From: Ruminococcus sp.
GTDB taxonomy: Bacteria > Bacillota_A > Clostridia > Oscillospirales > Ruminococcaceae
NCBI RefSeq assembly: GCF_024684275.1
Contig: NZ_JAIKXF010000040.1
Span: 1 to 7,459 of the forward strand
DNA: 7,459 nucleotides
Reading direction: 5' to 3'
The position numbers and the translations under genes were made by a program. Numbering within the stretch: position 1 is the stretch's first letter; the number at the start of each line of letters is the position of its first letter. Below the pieces are notes generated by a model. It did not search any database and was not told where the DNA came from. It worked only from the letters and a program-made list of their open reading frames with translations. This document shows positions 1-5,683 of the stretch, piece by piece.

Positions 1-1811
1 TTGAGGTTAGCTTCGATCATGTCGAGTTCGTCATAGAGAGCCTGTGGGATGTTACCGCCCTTAGCCTTGATGTCCTCGTCATAGTATCTTCTCATCTCAG
101 CGATCTCCTTCTTCCACTCGTCCTTATTTACTGTGAGGAGAGCTTCGAGAGCTGAAGGAGTTACTTCGTCCTCGATACCTGTGAGGTTGATGTCCTCAGC
201 CTTTGGAAGGAATCCGATAGGAGTCTCAACAGCGTCAACTTCGCCTTCAACTCTCTTGATGATCCAGTCGAGAACACGCATATTCTCGCCGTAACCTGGC
301 CAGAGGAAGTTACCCTCGTCGTCAGTTCTGAACCAGTTTACGTTGAAGATCTTTGGAGCCTTGCTGCCGAGTCTTGCGCCCATTTCGAGCCAGTGTGCCC
401 AGTAGTCACCAACGTTGTAGCCGATGAATGGCTTCATAGCCATTGGATCGTGACGGAGTACGCCTACTGCGCCTGTAGCAGCAGCAGTTGTCTCAGAAGA
501 TACAGCAGATCCGATGTATGTACCGTGTGTCCAGTCGAATGACTGATATACGAGAGGAGCTGTTGTAGCTCTTCTGCCGCCGAAGATGATAGCGGATACA
601 GGTACACCCTCTGGGTTGTTGAACTCAGGAGAGATGCATGGGCAGTTCTTAGCAGGAGCTGTGAATCTTGAGTTTGGATGAGCAAGCTTCTTGCCCTCAG
701 CTACCCAAGCCTCACCGTCGCACTTGATACCGGTCCACTCTGTAGCATCCTTAGGCGGATTATCGTTGAGCTTCTCCCACCAAACAGTGTTGTCGCTGTT
801 GTCGAGAGCAACGTTTGTGAAGATAGCGCCGTTCTTTGTGCAAGCGAGAGCGTTGTAGTTTGACTTAGCGTTTGTTCCGGGAGCAACGCCGAAGAAACCG
901 TTCTCAGGGTTGATAGCATAGAGTCTGCCATCCTTGCCGGGCTTCATCCAAGCAATATCGTCGCCGACTGTGAATATCTCATAGCCGTCCTTCTTGTATC
1001 CCTCAGGTGGGATAAGCATAGCCAGATTGGTCTTACCGCAGGCAGATGGGAATGCAGCTGTGATGTACTTAACTTCGCCGTCAGGCTTCTTAACGCCGAG
1101 GATAAGCATATGCTCAGCCATCCAAGCCTCGTTCTTTCCCTGGAAGGAAGCGATACGGAGTGCGAAGCACTTCTTGCCGAGGAGAACGTTTCCGCCGTAA
1201 GCAGAGTTGATAGACCAGATTGTATTTTCCTCTGGGAACTGAACGATGTATCTCTTCTCAGGATCAACGTCAGCCTTTGAGTGGAGACCTCTTACGAAAT
1301 CGTCGGAAGTGTCACCGAGATTCTCGAAAGCCTGCTTGCCCATACGTGTCATGATGTTCATGTTGAGAACAACATAGATAGAGTCAGTAACCTCAACACC
1401 TACCTTAGCAAGAGGAGAACCGATAGGTCCCATTGAATAAGGGATAACGTACATTGTTCTGCCCTTCATAACGCCGTTGTACATAGGAGTAAGGAGCGCC
1501 TTCATCTCATCGGGAGCCATCCAGTTGTTTGTAGGACCTGCACCCTTCTTTTCCTTAGAGCAGATGAAAGTTCTGTCCTCAACACGGGCAACGTCGTTAG
1601 CACGTGTTCTGTGGTAGAGACAATTCGGGTACTTCTCAGGGTTGAGCTTGTACATTTTGTCCCAGCTGTCATCTGGAAGTGAAGTTACCTCTTCGATAAG
1701 AGCGTCGATCTGCTCCTGAGAGCCGTCAATCCAAACTACCTTATCAGGCTGGCAGAGAGCTACCATTTCGTCTACCCACTTTAATACGTTAGGGTTTTTT
1801 GTCAGTGACAT
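1..1811 (-). CDS. pckG: GTP-dependent phosphoenolpyruvate carboxykinase (3' end cut by window edge)
   Basis: The enzyme interconverts oxaloacetate plus GTP with PEP, CO2 and GDP in the cytoplasm. In fermentative anaerobes it often works in the carboxylating direction to feed succinate formation (family knowledge). I read 603 codons from the ATG at 1811 to the edge; the family is usually about 600-620 residues, so only a short C-terminal tail is missing. The kinase-1 P-loop FPSACGKTN lies at about residues 254-262, with the hyper-reactive Cys at 258. Mn-site candidates are Lys213/214, His234 and the Asp pair in VGDDIAWM (284-285). The mobile-lid region starting GGRRATTAP is at 411-419, followed by FIGYNVGDYWAHW (462-474) and the NWFR motif (492-495). 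This is the GTP family, not the ATP-type PckA. Start choice: AGGAGG at 1821-1826 sits 9 nt before the ATG. It is transcribed alone from the promoter at 1906-1934. No frameshift was seen. Confidence 0.97.
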   Translation of the reverse strand, partial: MSLTKNPNVLKWVDEMVALCQPDKVVWIDGSQEQIDALIEEVTSLPDDSWDKMYKLNPEKYPNCLYHRTRANDVARVEDRTFICSKEKKGAGPTNNWMAPDEMKALLTPMYNGVMKGRTMYVIPYSMGPIGSPLAKVGVEVTDSIYVVLNMNIMTRMGKQAFENLGDTSDDFVRGLHSKADVDPEKRYIVQFPEENTIWSINSAYGGNVLLGKKCFALRIASFQGKNEAWMAEHMLILGVKKPDGEVKYITAAFPSACGKTNLAMLIPPEGYKKDGYEIFTVGDDIAWMKPGKDGRLYAINPENGFFGVAPGTNAKSNYNALACTKNGAIFTNVALDNSDNTVWWEKLNDNPPKDATEWTGIKCDGEAWVAEGKKLAHPNSRFTAPAKNCPCISPEFNNPEGVPVSAIIFGGRRATTAPLVYQSFDWTHGTYIGSAVSSETTAAATGAVGVLRHDPMAMKPFIGYNVGDYWAHWLEMGARLGSKAPKIFNVNWFRTDDEGNFLWPGYGENMRVLDWIIKRVEGEVDAVETPIGFLPKAEDINLTGIEDEVTPSALEALLTVNKDEWKKEIAEMRRYYDEDIKAKGGNIPQALYDELDMIEANL

Positions 1812-1868
1812 TGTATTATACCTCCTAAAAAATTATCATGTAATGTGCGGAATTAAGCACCGCAGCAC

Positions 1869-1896
1869 GGAGCGTCCGACAAAAGTCAAACGTTCC
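1869..1896 (-). other. Hairpin at the predicted 5' end of the pckG mRNA
   Basis: As minus-strand RNA, GGAACGUUUGAC (1896-1885), loop UUUU, then GUCGGACGCUCC (1880-1869) form a 12-position stem with one A-C mismatch and two G-U pairs. It begins about 3 nt after the predicted start site at 1899. Such 5' hairpins can protect mRNA from 5'-end-dependent decay; as DNA it could equally be an imperfect operator. A smaller stem, UGCGG/CCGCA (1864-1860 with 1850-1846), follows it. No U-tract is present, so it is not an intrinsic terminator. Confidence 0.6.
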
Positions 1897-1905
1897 TCTA
1901 ATACT

Positions 1906-1934
1906 ATTATATCTGTTTTATGTCAATGTGTCAA
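1906..1934 (-). promoter_or_regulatory. Consensus SigA promoter of pckG
   Basis: On the minus strand TTGACA (1934-1929), a 17-bp spacer and TATAAT (1911-1906) match the housekeeping consensus at all 12 hexamer positions. A second TTGACA lies at 1926-1921, 8 bp closer, making a tandem TTGACA; it is too near the -10 to be its -35 element. The expected start site is near 1899, giving a leader of about 88 nt. A perfect promoter suggests high basal expression, so any control would likely need a repressor or leader structure (inference). Confidence 0.85.
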
Positions 1935-1992
1935 TAGCGGCAGAGGGTATTTTTTAGGAATAGCAATATTACCCGCAGGCAATGCAAAAATT

Positions 1993-2031
1993 GCGGTAAA
2001 CAAAGGCTTACAAGCAGAAAAAGCGGTAAAC
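1993..2031. repeat. Direct repeat pair GCGGTAAAC upstream of pckG
   Basis: GCGGTAAAC occurs at 1993-2001 and again at 2023-2031, exactly 30 bp apart (about three helical turns), some 60-100 bp upstream of the pckG -35 element. An imperfect mirror of the first copy, TTACCCGCA, lies near 1969-1977. The same-face spacing would suit a regulator-binding site. The copies are short, however, and could be chance in AT-rich DNA. The rest of 1935-2119 holds nothing else I can support. Confidence 0.35.
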
Positions 2032-2119
2032 CGTATTCATGATATATAAAAAAAGGAACGTTGTTATATTTTTATCAAACCCCAAAACAAAAATTATTCC
2101 CTGAAATCTGCGCTTTTTA

Positions 2120-2148
2120 TTGCTTTTTCTCTATATTCGTGTTATAAT
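2120..2148 (+). promoter_or_regulatory. Extended -10 SigA promoter of the Cys-rich small gene
   Basis: TTGCTT (2120-2125), a 17-bp spacer and TATAAT (2143-2148) are present. A TG at 2140-2141 gives TGnTATAAT, an extended -10 that compensates for the weaker -35. Transcription should begin near 2155, leaving a leader of about 59 nt before the ATG at 2214. Confidence 0.75.
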
Positions 2149-2166
2149 GTATTGGTTTTATGTGTG

Positions 2167-2200
2167 GGGGCTTATGCCTGCATCAGGCTAAAGGATCCCC
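2167..2200 (+). other. Leader stem-loop before the Cys-rich small gene
   Basis: The leader contains a perfect 5-bp stem, GCCTG (2176-2180)/CAGGC (2184-2188), with loop CAT. It can be enclosed by GGGG (2167-2170) pairing with CCCC (2197-2200). The structure ends directly before the ribosome binding site GAAAGGAG (2201-2208) and could stack beside it. It matches no riboswitch class I know and has no terminator U-tract. Confidence 0.4.
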
Positions 2201-2213
2201 GAAAGGAGTGCTC

Positions 2214-2402
2214 ATGGAAAAGAAAAAAGCCACCAACTGCGAGACCTGTACCAACTACGTCTACGACGAGGACTATGACTGTTATGTCTGTATGATAAAC
2301 CTCGACGAGGACGAGATGTACCGCTTTTTGCAGGGCACAAACTACTCATGTCCATATTATCGGCTTGACGACGAATACGGCGTTGTCCGCCACCAGAATT
2401 AG
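2214..2402 (+). CDS. Small Cys-rich acidic protein, DUF6472-like
   Basis: A 62-aa protein of unknown function. The pattern NCETC (8-12), YVYDEDYDCYVC (15-26), LDEDEM (30-35) and CPYY (46-49) resembles the short clostridial DUF6472 family; this is recognition from memory, not a search. Cysteines lie at 9, 12, 23, 26 and 46. C9xxC12 with C26 and C46 could bind a metal such as zinc, with C23 extra (inference). It is very acidic in the middle, with a basic MEKKK start, no signal peptide and no membrane segment, so cytoplasmic. The ATG at 2214 is chosen because AAGGAG ends 6-7 nt upstream; an in-frame ATG at 2160 lacks a ribosome binding site and lies about 5 nt from the predicted transcription start. 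Its TAG overlaps the stop of the convergent lipoprotein gene. No terminator with a T-tract is visible after it. Confidence 0.85.
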   Translation: MEKKKATNCETCTNYVYDEDYDCYVCMINLDEDEMYRFLQGTNYSCPYYRLDDEYGVVRHQN

Positions 2403-2926
2403 AATATAATGCGGCTGCCTGCCGAGCCGTCGGCGCGGATCTCCGTCACCTCTGCCTGTCCGCTGCGGCAGAGTCCGCCAAGCACGGTTATGATGTCACA
2501 TTCGGGAGCTATCCCCTGCTTCACAGCCTGCTCGGTGATGCCTATAAGCTGCTCGGCATCATAATCACGGAGAAGCTCCTCTCCGCTGCCGCTGTACACA
2601 ACAGTACATGAGGGCGAAAGTCTCCAGCTTTCCAGCATATGGTCAAGAAGCTCAAGGGAGTCCTCGCCGTCAACGATGACAAGCTCGGTATAGCCTGTGA
2701 ATACAGGCTTTCCGCCAATGAGCTCTGCTGAGCTCTTTGCTGAGTCAATATCGTCACCGACACCGATTATGGTGTCGTCATCGTTAAAGAAAGAAAAGGT
2801 CAGCTGTCCGCTGCGAGATATTGCGGCAGCGCGAAGATAGCTCCGCTCATGGATACGTCCCGAGGCGCAGCCGGCGGATAACATCAGCGCCATTGCGGCA
2901 GCTGAGGCAAAGATCATTCTGTTCAA
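2399..2926 (-). CDS. Small lipoprotein resembling the N-terminal domain of GerAC
   Basis: A 175-aa predicted lipoprotein with a signal peptide at 1-19 (Arg3, hydrophobic core 4-16) and LSAGC at 16-20; Cys20 is the likely lipidated residue, although Ser17 at -3 is not the preferred Leu. The mature part starts with RSYLRAAAIS (28-37), followed by a beta-rich stretch. FTGYTELVIVDGEDSLELL (76-94) and SPSCTVVYSGSGEELL (104-119) mimic the pattern in Ger(x)C proteins, where a gH..viviGe stretch and a later R...VvvakG.a..iL stretch occur. Germinant-receptor C subunits are usually 350-400 aa, so the C-terminal GerAC domain is absent. Start: TTG at 2926 has AAAGGAG 7 nt upstream, whereas the ATG at 2917 would be 16 nt away. 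The gerAA/gerAB pair on the same strand upstream supports a germination role. The assignment is by pattern and moderate; it could be another sporulation lipoprotein. Confidence 0.8.
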   Translation of the reverse strand: MNRMIFASAAAMALMLSAGCASGRIHERSYLRAAAISRSGQLTFSFFNDDDTIIGVGDDIDSAKSSAELIGGKPVFTGYTELVIVDGEDSLELLDHMLESWRLSPSCTVVYSGSGEELLRDYDAEQLIGITEQAVKQGIAPECDIITVLGGLCRSGQAEVTEIRADGSAGSRIIF

Positions 2927-2933
2927 GAGATAT

Positions 2934-2940
2934 CTCCTTT
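2934..2940 (-). promoter_or_regulatory. Ribosome binding site that selects a TTG start
   Basis: AAAGGAG on the minus strand ends 7 nt before the TTG at 2926. The next in-frame ATG (2917) would be 16 nt away, too far for efficient use. The TTG start also supplies Asn2-Arg3, a positively charged n-region for the signal peptide. Confidence 0.7.
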
Positions 2941-2961
2941 TATTTTTTATCGAATTAACTG

Positions 2962-2991
2962 ATTATTCATAAAAATACTTTAAAATATCAA
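2962..2991 (-). promoter_or_regulatory. Possible promoter of the GerAC-like lipoprotein gene
   Basis: TTGATA (2991-2986), an 18-bp spacer and AATAAT (2967-2962) each match the SigA hexamers at 5 of 6 positions and would start transcription near 2955. The region is very AT-rich, so chance matches are likely. I found no match to the forespore SigG consensus here. Confidence 0.35.
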
Positions 2992-3010
2992 CACTGTTCC
3001 CCTTAAAATA

Positions 3011-3019
3011 TGATACTAT
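3011..3019 (+). promoter_or_regulatory. Possible extended -10 element for the CPBP-tadA unit
   Basis: TGATACTAT reads as TGn followed by TACTAT and lies 30 nt before the ATG at 3049. No convincing -35 hexamer is seen 16-18 bp upstream. An overlapping TATGAT (3009-3014) is an alternative -10. The 122-bp gap it lies in is shared with the divergent lipoprotein gene. Confidence 0.35.
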
Positions 3020-3048
3020 TAGTATGAGAAATTGTAGGAGGTGAGTCA

Positions 3049-4212
3049 ATGCGGCTTACTGACACCTCAGAAAAAAACATTATAAACGTGGTAGGACAAT
3101 TCGACTATTCAACACAGGACGAGGGCTATAATCAAAGCTTTATCAAATGGCGCAAGACCAGGGACAATCCGTACGCTTTCAATTTCAAAATGGATCGCAG
3201 AGAAAGCGTTTTTGTAGACGGAAAGGGCTTTGAAAGCAAGTCTCTCCCCACTGCCGAGCGCAACTGTGTCATAAAGATCATGAACGTTGCAGGCATAGCC
3301 ATGCTCATGTGGATAGTTATCGACAATATCATAGGCAAGGCAATAATATCACTCTTCAGCTTTCTCGGATTTGACATACATACTTCGTTTTTCAGCACAG
3401 GACTTTTCGGCGGCGATGTCGAGATCGTAACCGCTCTTATACTCATCGGTCTTATAAAGATCATACTGCCTGCATGGTATATACACTCTAAGCTCAAAAT
3501 GCCTTTGAAGGCAGAGTATATGTCAAAGCTGCGGCACCCCTCGGATATGATAGCCTCACTTTGTATGGCAATGGCAGCAAGCGCAGTGACCAGCCTGCCC
3601 AATATATACACAAACAGAACACGTCAGGTATTCAATTATTTCCGTGAGATAGACACTGACGCTTCTGCATGGGATCAGAAGCAGTTCATCATCTATGCTA
3701 TATTTGACATAGTCATAGTATCCGTCATGTCAGAGCTGTTTTTCCGCGGAGCTATTTTCGGAGCTCTCCGTCAGTTCGGCGATATGTTCGCAATTGTAAT
3801 AACATCCATGATGTCGGCACTTCTTGTACAGGACGTCCGCGAGTTTCCTGCCGCACTGCTCATGTCAGCCATCGCAGCCGCAGGAATGCTGAGAAGCGGC
3901 TCGATAATCACTGCTATATACGCACAGATAATATTCAAGCTGTACCGTATGGCGCTGATACTGCTGGAATCAACGTCTGATGACACCGTCTTCGTGAAGC
4001 GGAACTTCTTTATCCTTGCAGTATTCATAATCGGTGTTGCAGGCGTCGGATTCTTCTACCTGATCGGCAAGAAAAAGAACCGCCACAGGATAGCCATCTA
4101 TAAGTCTGAGATAACGATATGGCAAAGGATAGTTATCGCATTCAGAAGCTACCCTGTACCTGCTGTCATGGGCATATGCATAATGGCAGCACTGATAAAG
4201 CTCATATTATAA
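3049..4212 (+). CDS. CPBP (CAAX protease/Abi)-family-like membrane protein with degenerate active site
   Basis: A 387-aa polytopic membrane protein with a soluble N-terminus of about 72 residues, then hydrophobic segments near 73-107, 123-145, 165-185, 213-232, 244-261, 265-281, 284-305, 320-340 and 369-387. SELFFRG (228-234) followed by SALLVQD (256-262) and AIYAQIIFK (289-297) lines up with the three CPBP intramembrane protease motifs EExxxR, FxxxH and HxxxN/D. The first Glu is Ser228 and both His ligands appear as Gln (261 and 293); only Glu229 and Arg233 remain. It is therefore probably not an active metalloprotease but a membrane scaffold or substrate-binding homologue (inference). Start: AGGAGG is 7 nt before the ATG. 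It is the first gene of a unit with tadA, 16 nt away. Its function is unknown; position beside ger genes hints at, but does not show, a sporulation link. Confidence 0.85.
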   Translation: MRLTDTSEKNIINVVGQFDYSTQDEGYNQSFIKWRKTRDNPYAFNFKMDRRESVFVDGKGFESKSLPTAERNCVIKIMNVAGIAMLMWIVIDNIIGKAIISLFSFLGFDIHTSFFSTGLFGGDVEIVTALILIGLIKIILPAWYIHSKLKMPLKAEYMSKLRHPSDMIASLCMAMAASAVTSLPNIYTNRTRQVFNYFREIDTDASAWDQKQFIIYAIFDIVIVSVMSELFFRGAIFGALRQFGDMFAIVITSMMSALLVQDVREFPAALLMSAIAAAGMLRSGSIITAIYAQIIFKLYRMALILLESTSDDTVFVKRNFFILAVFIIGVAGVGFFYLIGKKKNRHRIAIYKSEITIWQRIVIAFRSYPVPAVMGICIMAALIKLIL

Positions 4213-4228
4213 AACAAGGAGCATTTCA

Positions 4229-4690
4229 ATGGATAAATATATGTCCCGTGCGCTGGAGCTGGCAAGAGAAGCCTTTGACGAGGGTGAGGTTCCCGTTGGC
4301 GCAGTAGTGGTAAAAAAGACTACAGGCGAAATTGTCGGCGAGGGACGGAATATGCGTGAGGGAGCTAAAAATGCTCTTGCTCATGCAGAGATAATGGCTA
4401 TAGACGAAGCCTGCCGTACTCTTGGAGGCTGGCGGCTCCCCGAATGTGCCATATACGTTACTCTTGAACCATGTCCAATGTGCTGCGGAGCAATCATCAA
4501 TTCCCGAATAGACAATGTCATCTTCGGAGCATATGACGCCAAAAGCGGCTCTGCTGTTTCCGTGCAGAAAATGTTCGAGCTTCCCTACAACTACCGTCCT
4601 GAGGTCACAGGAGGCGTCATGGAGGAGGAATGCTCGGCTATACTGTCGGACTTTTTCCGACAGCTCCGCGAGAAGAAAAACCGAAACTGA
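4229..4690 (+). CDS. tadA: tRNA-specific adenosine deaminase TadA
   Basis: A 153-aa cytoplasmic zinc enzyme that deaminates adenosine 34 of tRNA-Arg(ACG) to inosine, letting one tRNA read CGU, CGC and CGA (family knowledge). The cytidine-deaminase-fold zinc motifs are intact: HAE at 52-54 (His52 ligand, Glu54 proton shuttle) and PCPMC at 81-85 (Cys82 and Cys85 ligands). VPVGAVVV (21-28), NALAHAEIMA (48-57), YVTLEPCPMCCGAI (76-89) and the GAYDAKSGSAVS stretch (100-111) fit TadA rather than free-base deaminases. Length is normal. AAGGAG lies 7 nt before the ATG. It follows the CPBP-like gene by 16 nt and is probably co-transcribed with it; an intrinsic terminator follows 11 nt after the stop codon. 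A second deaminase such as guanine deaminase is possible but less likely. Confidence 0.95.
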   Translation: MDKYMSRALELAREAFDEGEVPVGAVVVKKTTGEIVGEGRNMREGAKNALAHAEIMAIDEACRTLGGWRLPECAIYVTLEPCPMCCGAIINSRIDNVIFGAYDAKSGSAVSVQKMFELPYNYRPEVTGGVMEEECSAILSDFFRQLREKKNRN

Positions 4691-4699
4691 TTAACGCGC

Positions 4700-5683
4700 C
4701 TATCCGCTGCCATCGGCAGCGGATCTTTTTGCGCCCAAAGGCGCAATAATAAGCGCGGCAGCTGCCGCGCAGGCGCGTACCGCGAGCATATCCCTGCCGT
4801 TTATAATAAGAGCAGCCCCTATGACCAGAGCTGTTACCGTGAGACTTCGCCAGCGCTGAAAGGGCGGTATCAGCTCCCCTAAAAGATAAGCTCCCGTCAT
4901 GACCTGCAAGGTCACTGAAAAAACAGCCAGTACCGAGAACACCACAAGAAACAGTGAATCTATGCGCTGAGCCTCAAAGGGCTGTGAGAGCTGCGCCGCT
5001 GTAATAACGGGAAAGTCGGTCAGTCCCATAATGCCGCCTGCAACAGGCAGCACCGTGAGCATTACCGCAGAAGCTGCCATAACCTTTGTCCCGAAGTATG
5101 CCGTAAGAGCCTTGCTCTTATCGTCATTTACTCTGTCAAGCCAAACGATCATGCTGCCAAGACTGCCGCTGAGCCCGAAACCTCTCAGCAGCTCGCTGAG
5201 AAAGCCGCGCTTCTCAGGCAGCAGAGCATTGCTCCACTCTGCATTGAATACTGCGCTTATAAAGTCGACAGAAAGGCTCAGCAGTGCTATTGCCGCTGCT
5301 ATGACAGCCGCCCGTGCCACGGATTTTATCCCCGTTGATGAAGCGTACAGGCACACCGCCGCAATAAGCCCTGCGGTCATAAGGCTTCCCCATACGCCGT
5401 GACTTTCCTCATATGGGATATAGACCGCTCCCCTTGTCTGCCACAGCGAAACGAAAAGAGCTCCGCCGCTGAAAACAGCATATGCAAGGAAAAACACCTG
5501 CGCCCATTTTTTCAGAGAGCCGCCCTGCACGGCAAAGCACATCGCTCCAAGATACTGCATTGCCGTACCTGCCAGTATCCCCCACAAAGTCCTGAGAGAA
5601 ACACCTCCGAAGCAGCAGCACAGGCTGAACAGGTCTGTTATGAGCAGCAGAGCTGTAAACTGAAATTTCGATATTCTATTCAT
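4700..5683 (-). CDS. gerAB: GerAB-like endospore germination permease subunit
   Basis: A 327-aa integral membrane protein of the amino acid permease-like (APC-type) GerAB family, the B subunit thought to recognise the nutrient germinant in the spore inner membrane. Seen: ISKFQF at 4-9, as at the start of family members, and about ten hydrophobic segments near 9-24, 33-52, 62-82, 98-116, 122-146, 170-182, 198-220, 243-267, 281-296 and 300-317. The DFP...QPFEAQRIDSLFLVVFSV region (223-251) corresponds to the conserved P...e.ERiEslf...W stretch. It is short (usual length about 360), mainly between the first two helices. Start: ATG at 5683 has GAGG 6 nt upstream; a TTG at 5695 is also in frame but less well placed. 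It overlaps the gerAA stop by 8 nt, so translation is likely coupled. The C-terminal tail RSAADGSG is encoded by the tadA terminator. Confidence 0.85.
   Translation of the reverse strand: MNRISKFQFTALLLITDLFSLCCCFGGVSLRTLWGILAGTAMQYLGAMCFAVQGGSLKKWAQVFFLAYAVFSGGALFVSLWQTRGAVYIPYEESHGVWGSLMTAGLIAAVCLYASSTGIKSVARAAVIAAAIALLSLSVDFISAVFNAEWSNALLPEKRGFLSELLRGFGLSGSLGSMIVWLDRVNDDKSKALTAYFGTKVMAASAVMLTVLPVAGGIMGLTDFPVITAAQLSQPFEAQRIDSLFLVVFSVLAVFSVTLQVMTGAYLLGELIPPFQRWRSLTVTALVIGAALIINGRDMLAVRACAAAAALIIAPLGAKRSAADGSG
4702..4730 (+). terminator. Rho-independent terminator of the CPBP-tadA unit
   Basis: A perfect 10-bp stem, ATCCGCTGCC (4702-4711) with GGCAGCGGAT (4715-4724), closes a 3-nt loop and is followed by C and TTTTT (4726-4730). 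The T-tract is present only on the plus-strand side, so it acts on tadA transcripts. It lies inside the last codons of the convergent gerAB-like gene. Confidence 0.9.

Noticed and set aside
1993..2031. Catabolite-responsive (cre/CcpA) site near pckG
   Set aside because: Minus-strand TGTAAGC and TTTAC elements are present, but their spacing does not fit the cre palindrome.
1843..2049. 68-codon plus-strand open frame in the pckG upstream region
   Set aside because: It has no ribosome binding site, covers the consensus pckG promoter and leader hairpin, and its translation has no recognisable features.
2167..2200. Riboswitch in the leader of the small gene
   Set aside because: It is too short and does not match fluoride, guanidine, preQ1 or other compact classes that I can recall.
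2160..2213. 18-codon N-terminal extension of the Cys-rich protein
   Set aside because: The ATG at 2160 is about 5 nt from the predicted transcription start and has no ribosome binding site, whereas the ATG at 2214 has AAGGAG at good spacing.
2403..2480. Inverted repeats GCCGA/TCGGC and CTCTGCC/GGCAGAG after the Cys-rich gene, as a terminator
   Set aside because: No T-tract follows on either strand, and the sequence is coding for the lipoprotein on the minus strand.
5031..5402. Long plus-strand open frames opposite gerAB, gerAA and pckG
   Set aside because: They are antisense shadows of well-supported genes, without ribosome binding sites or recognisable products.
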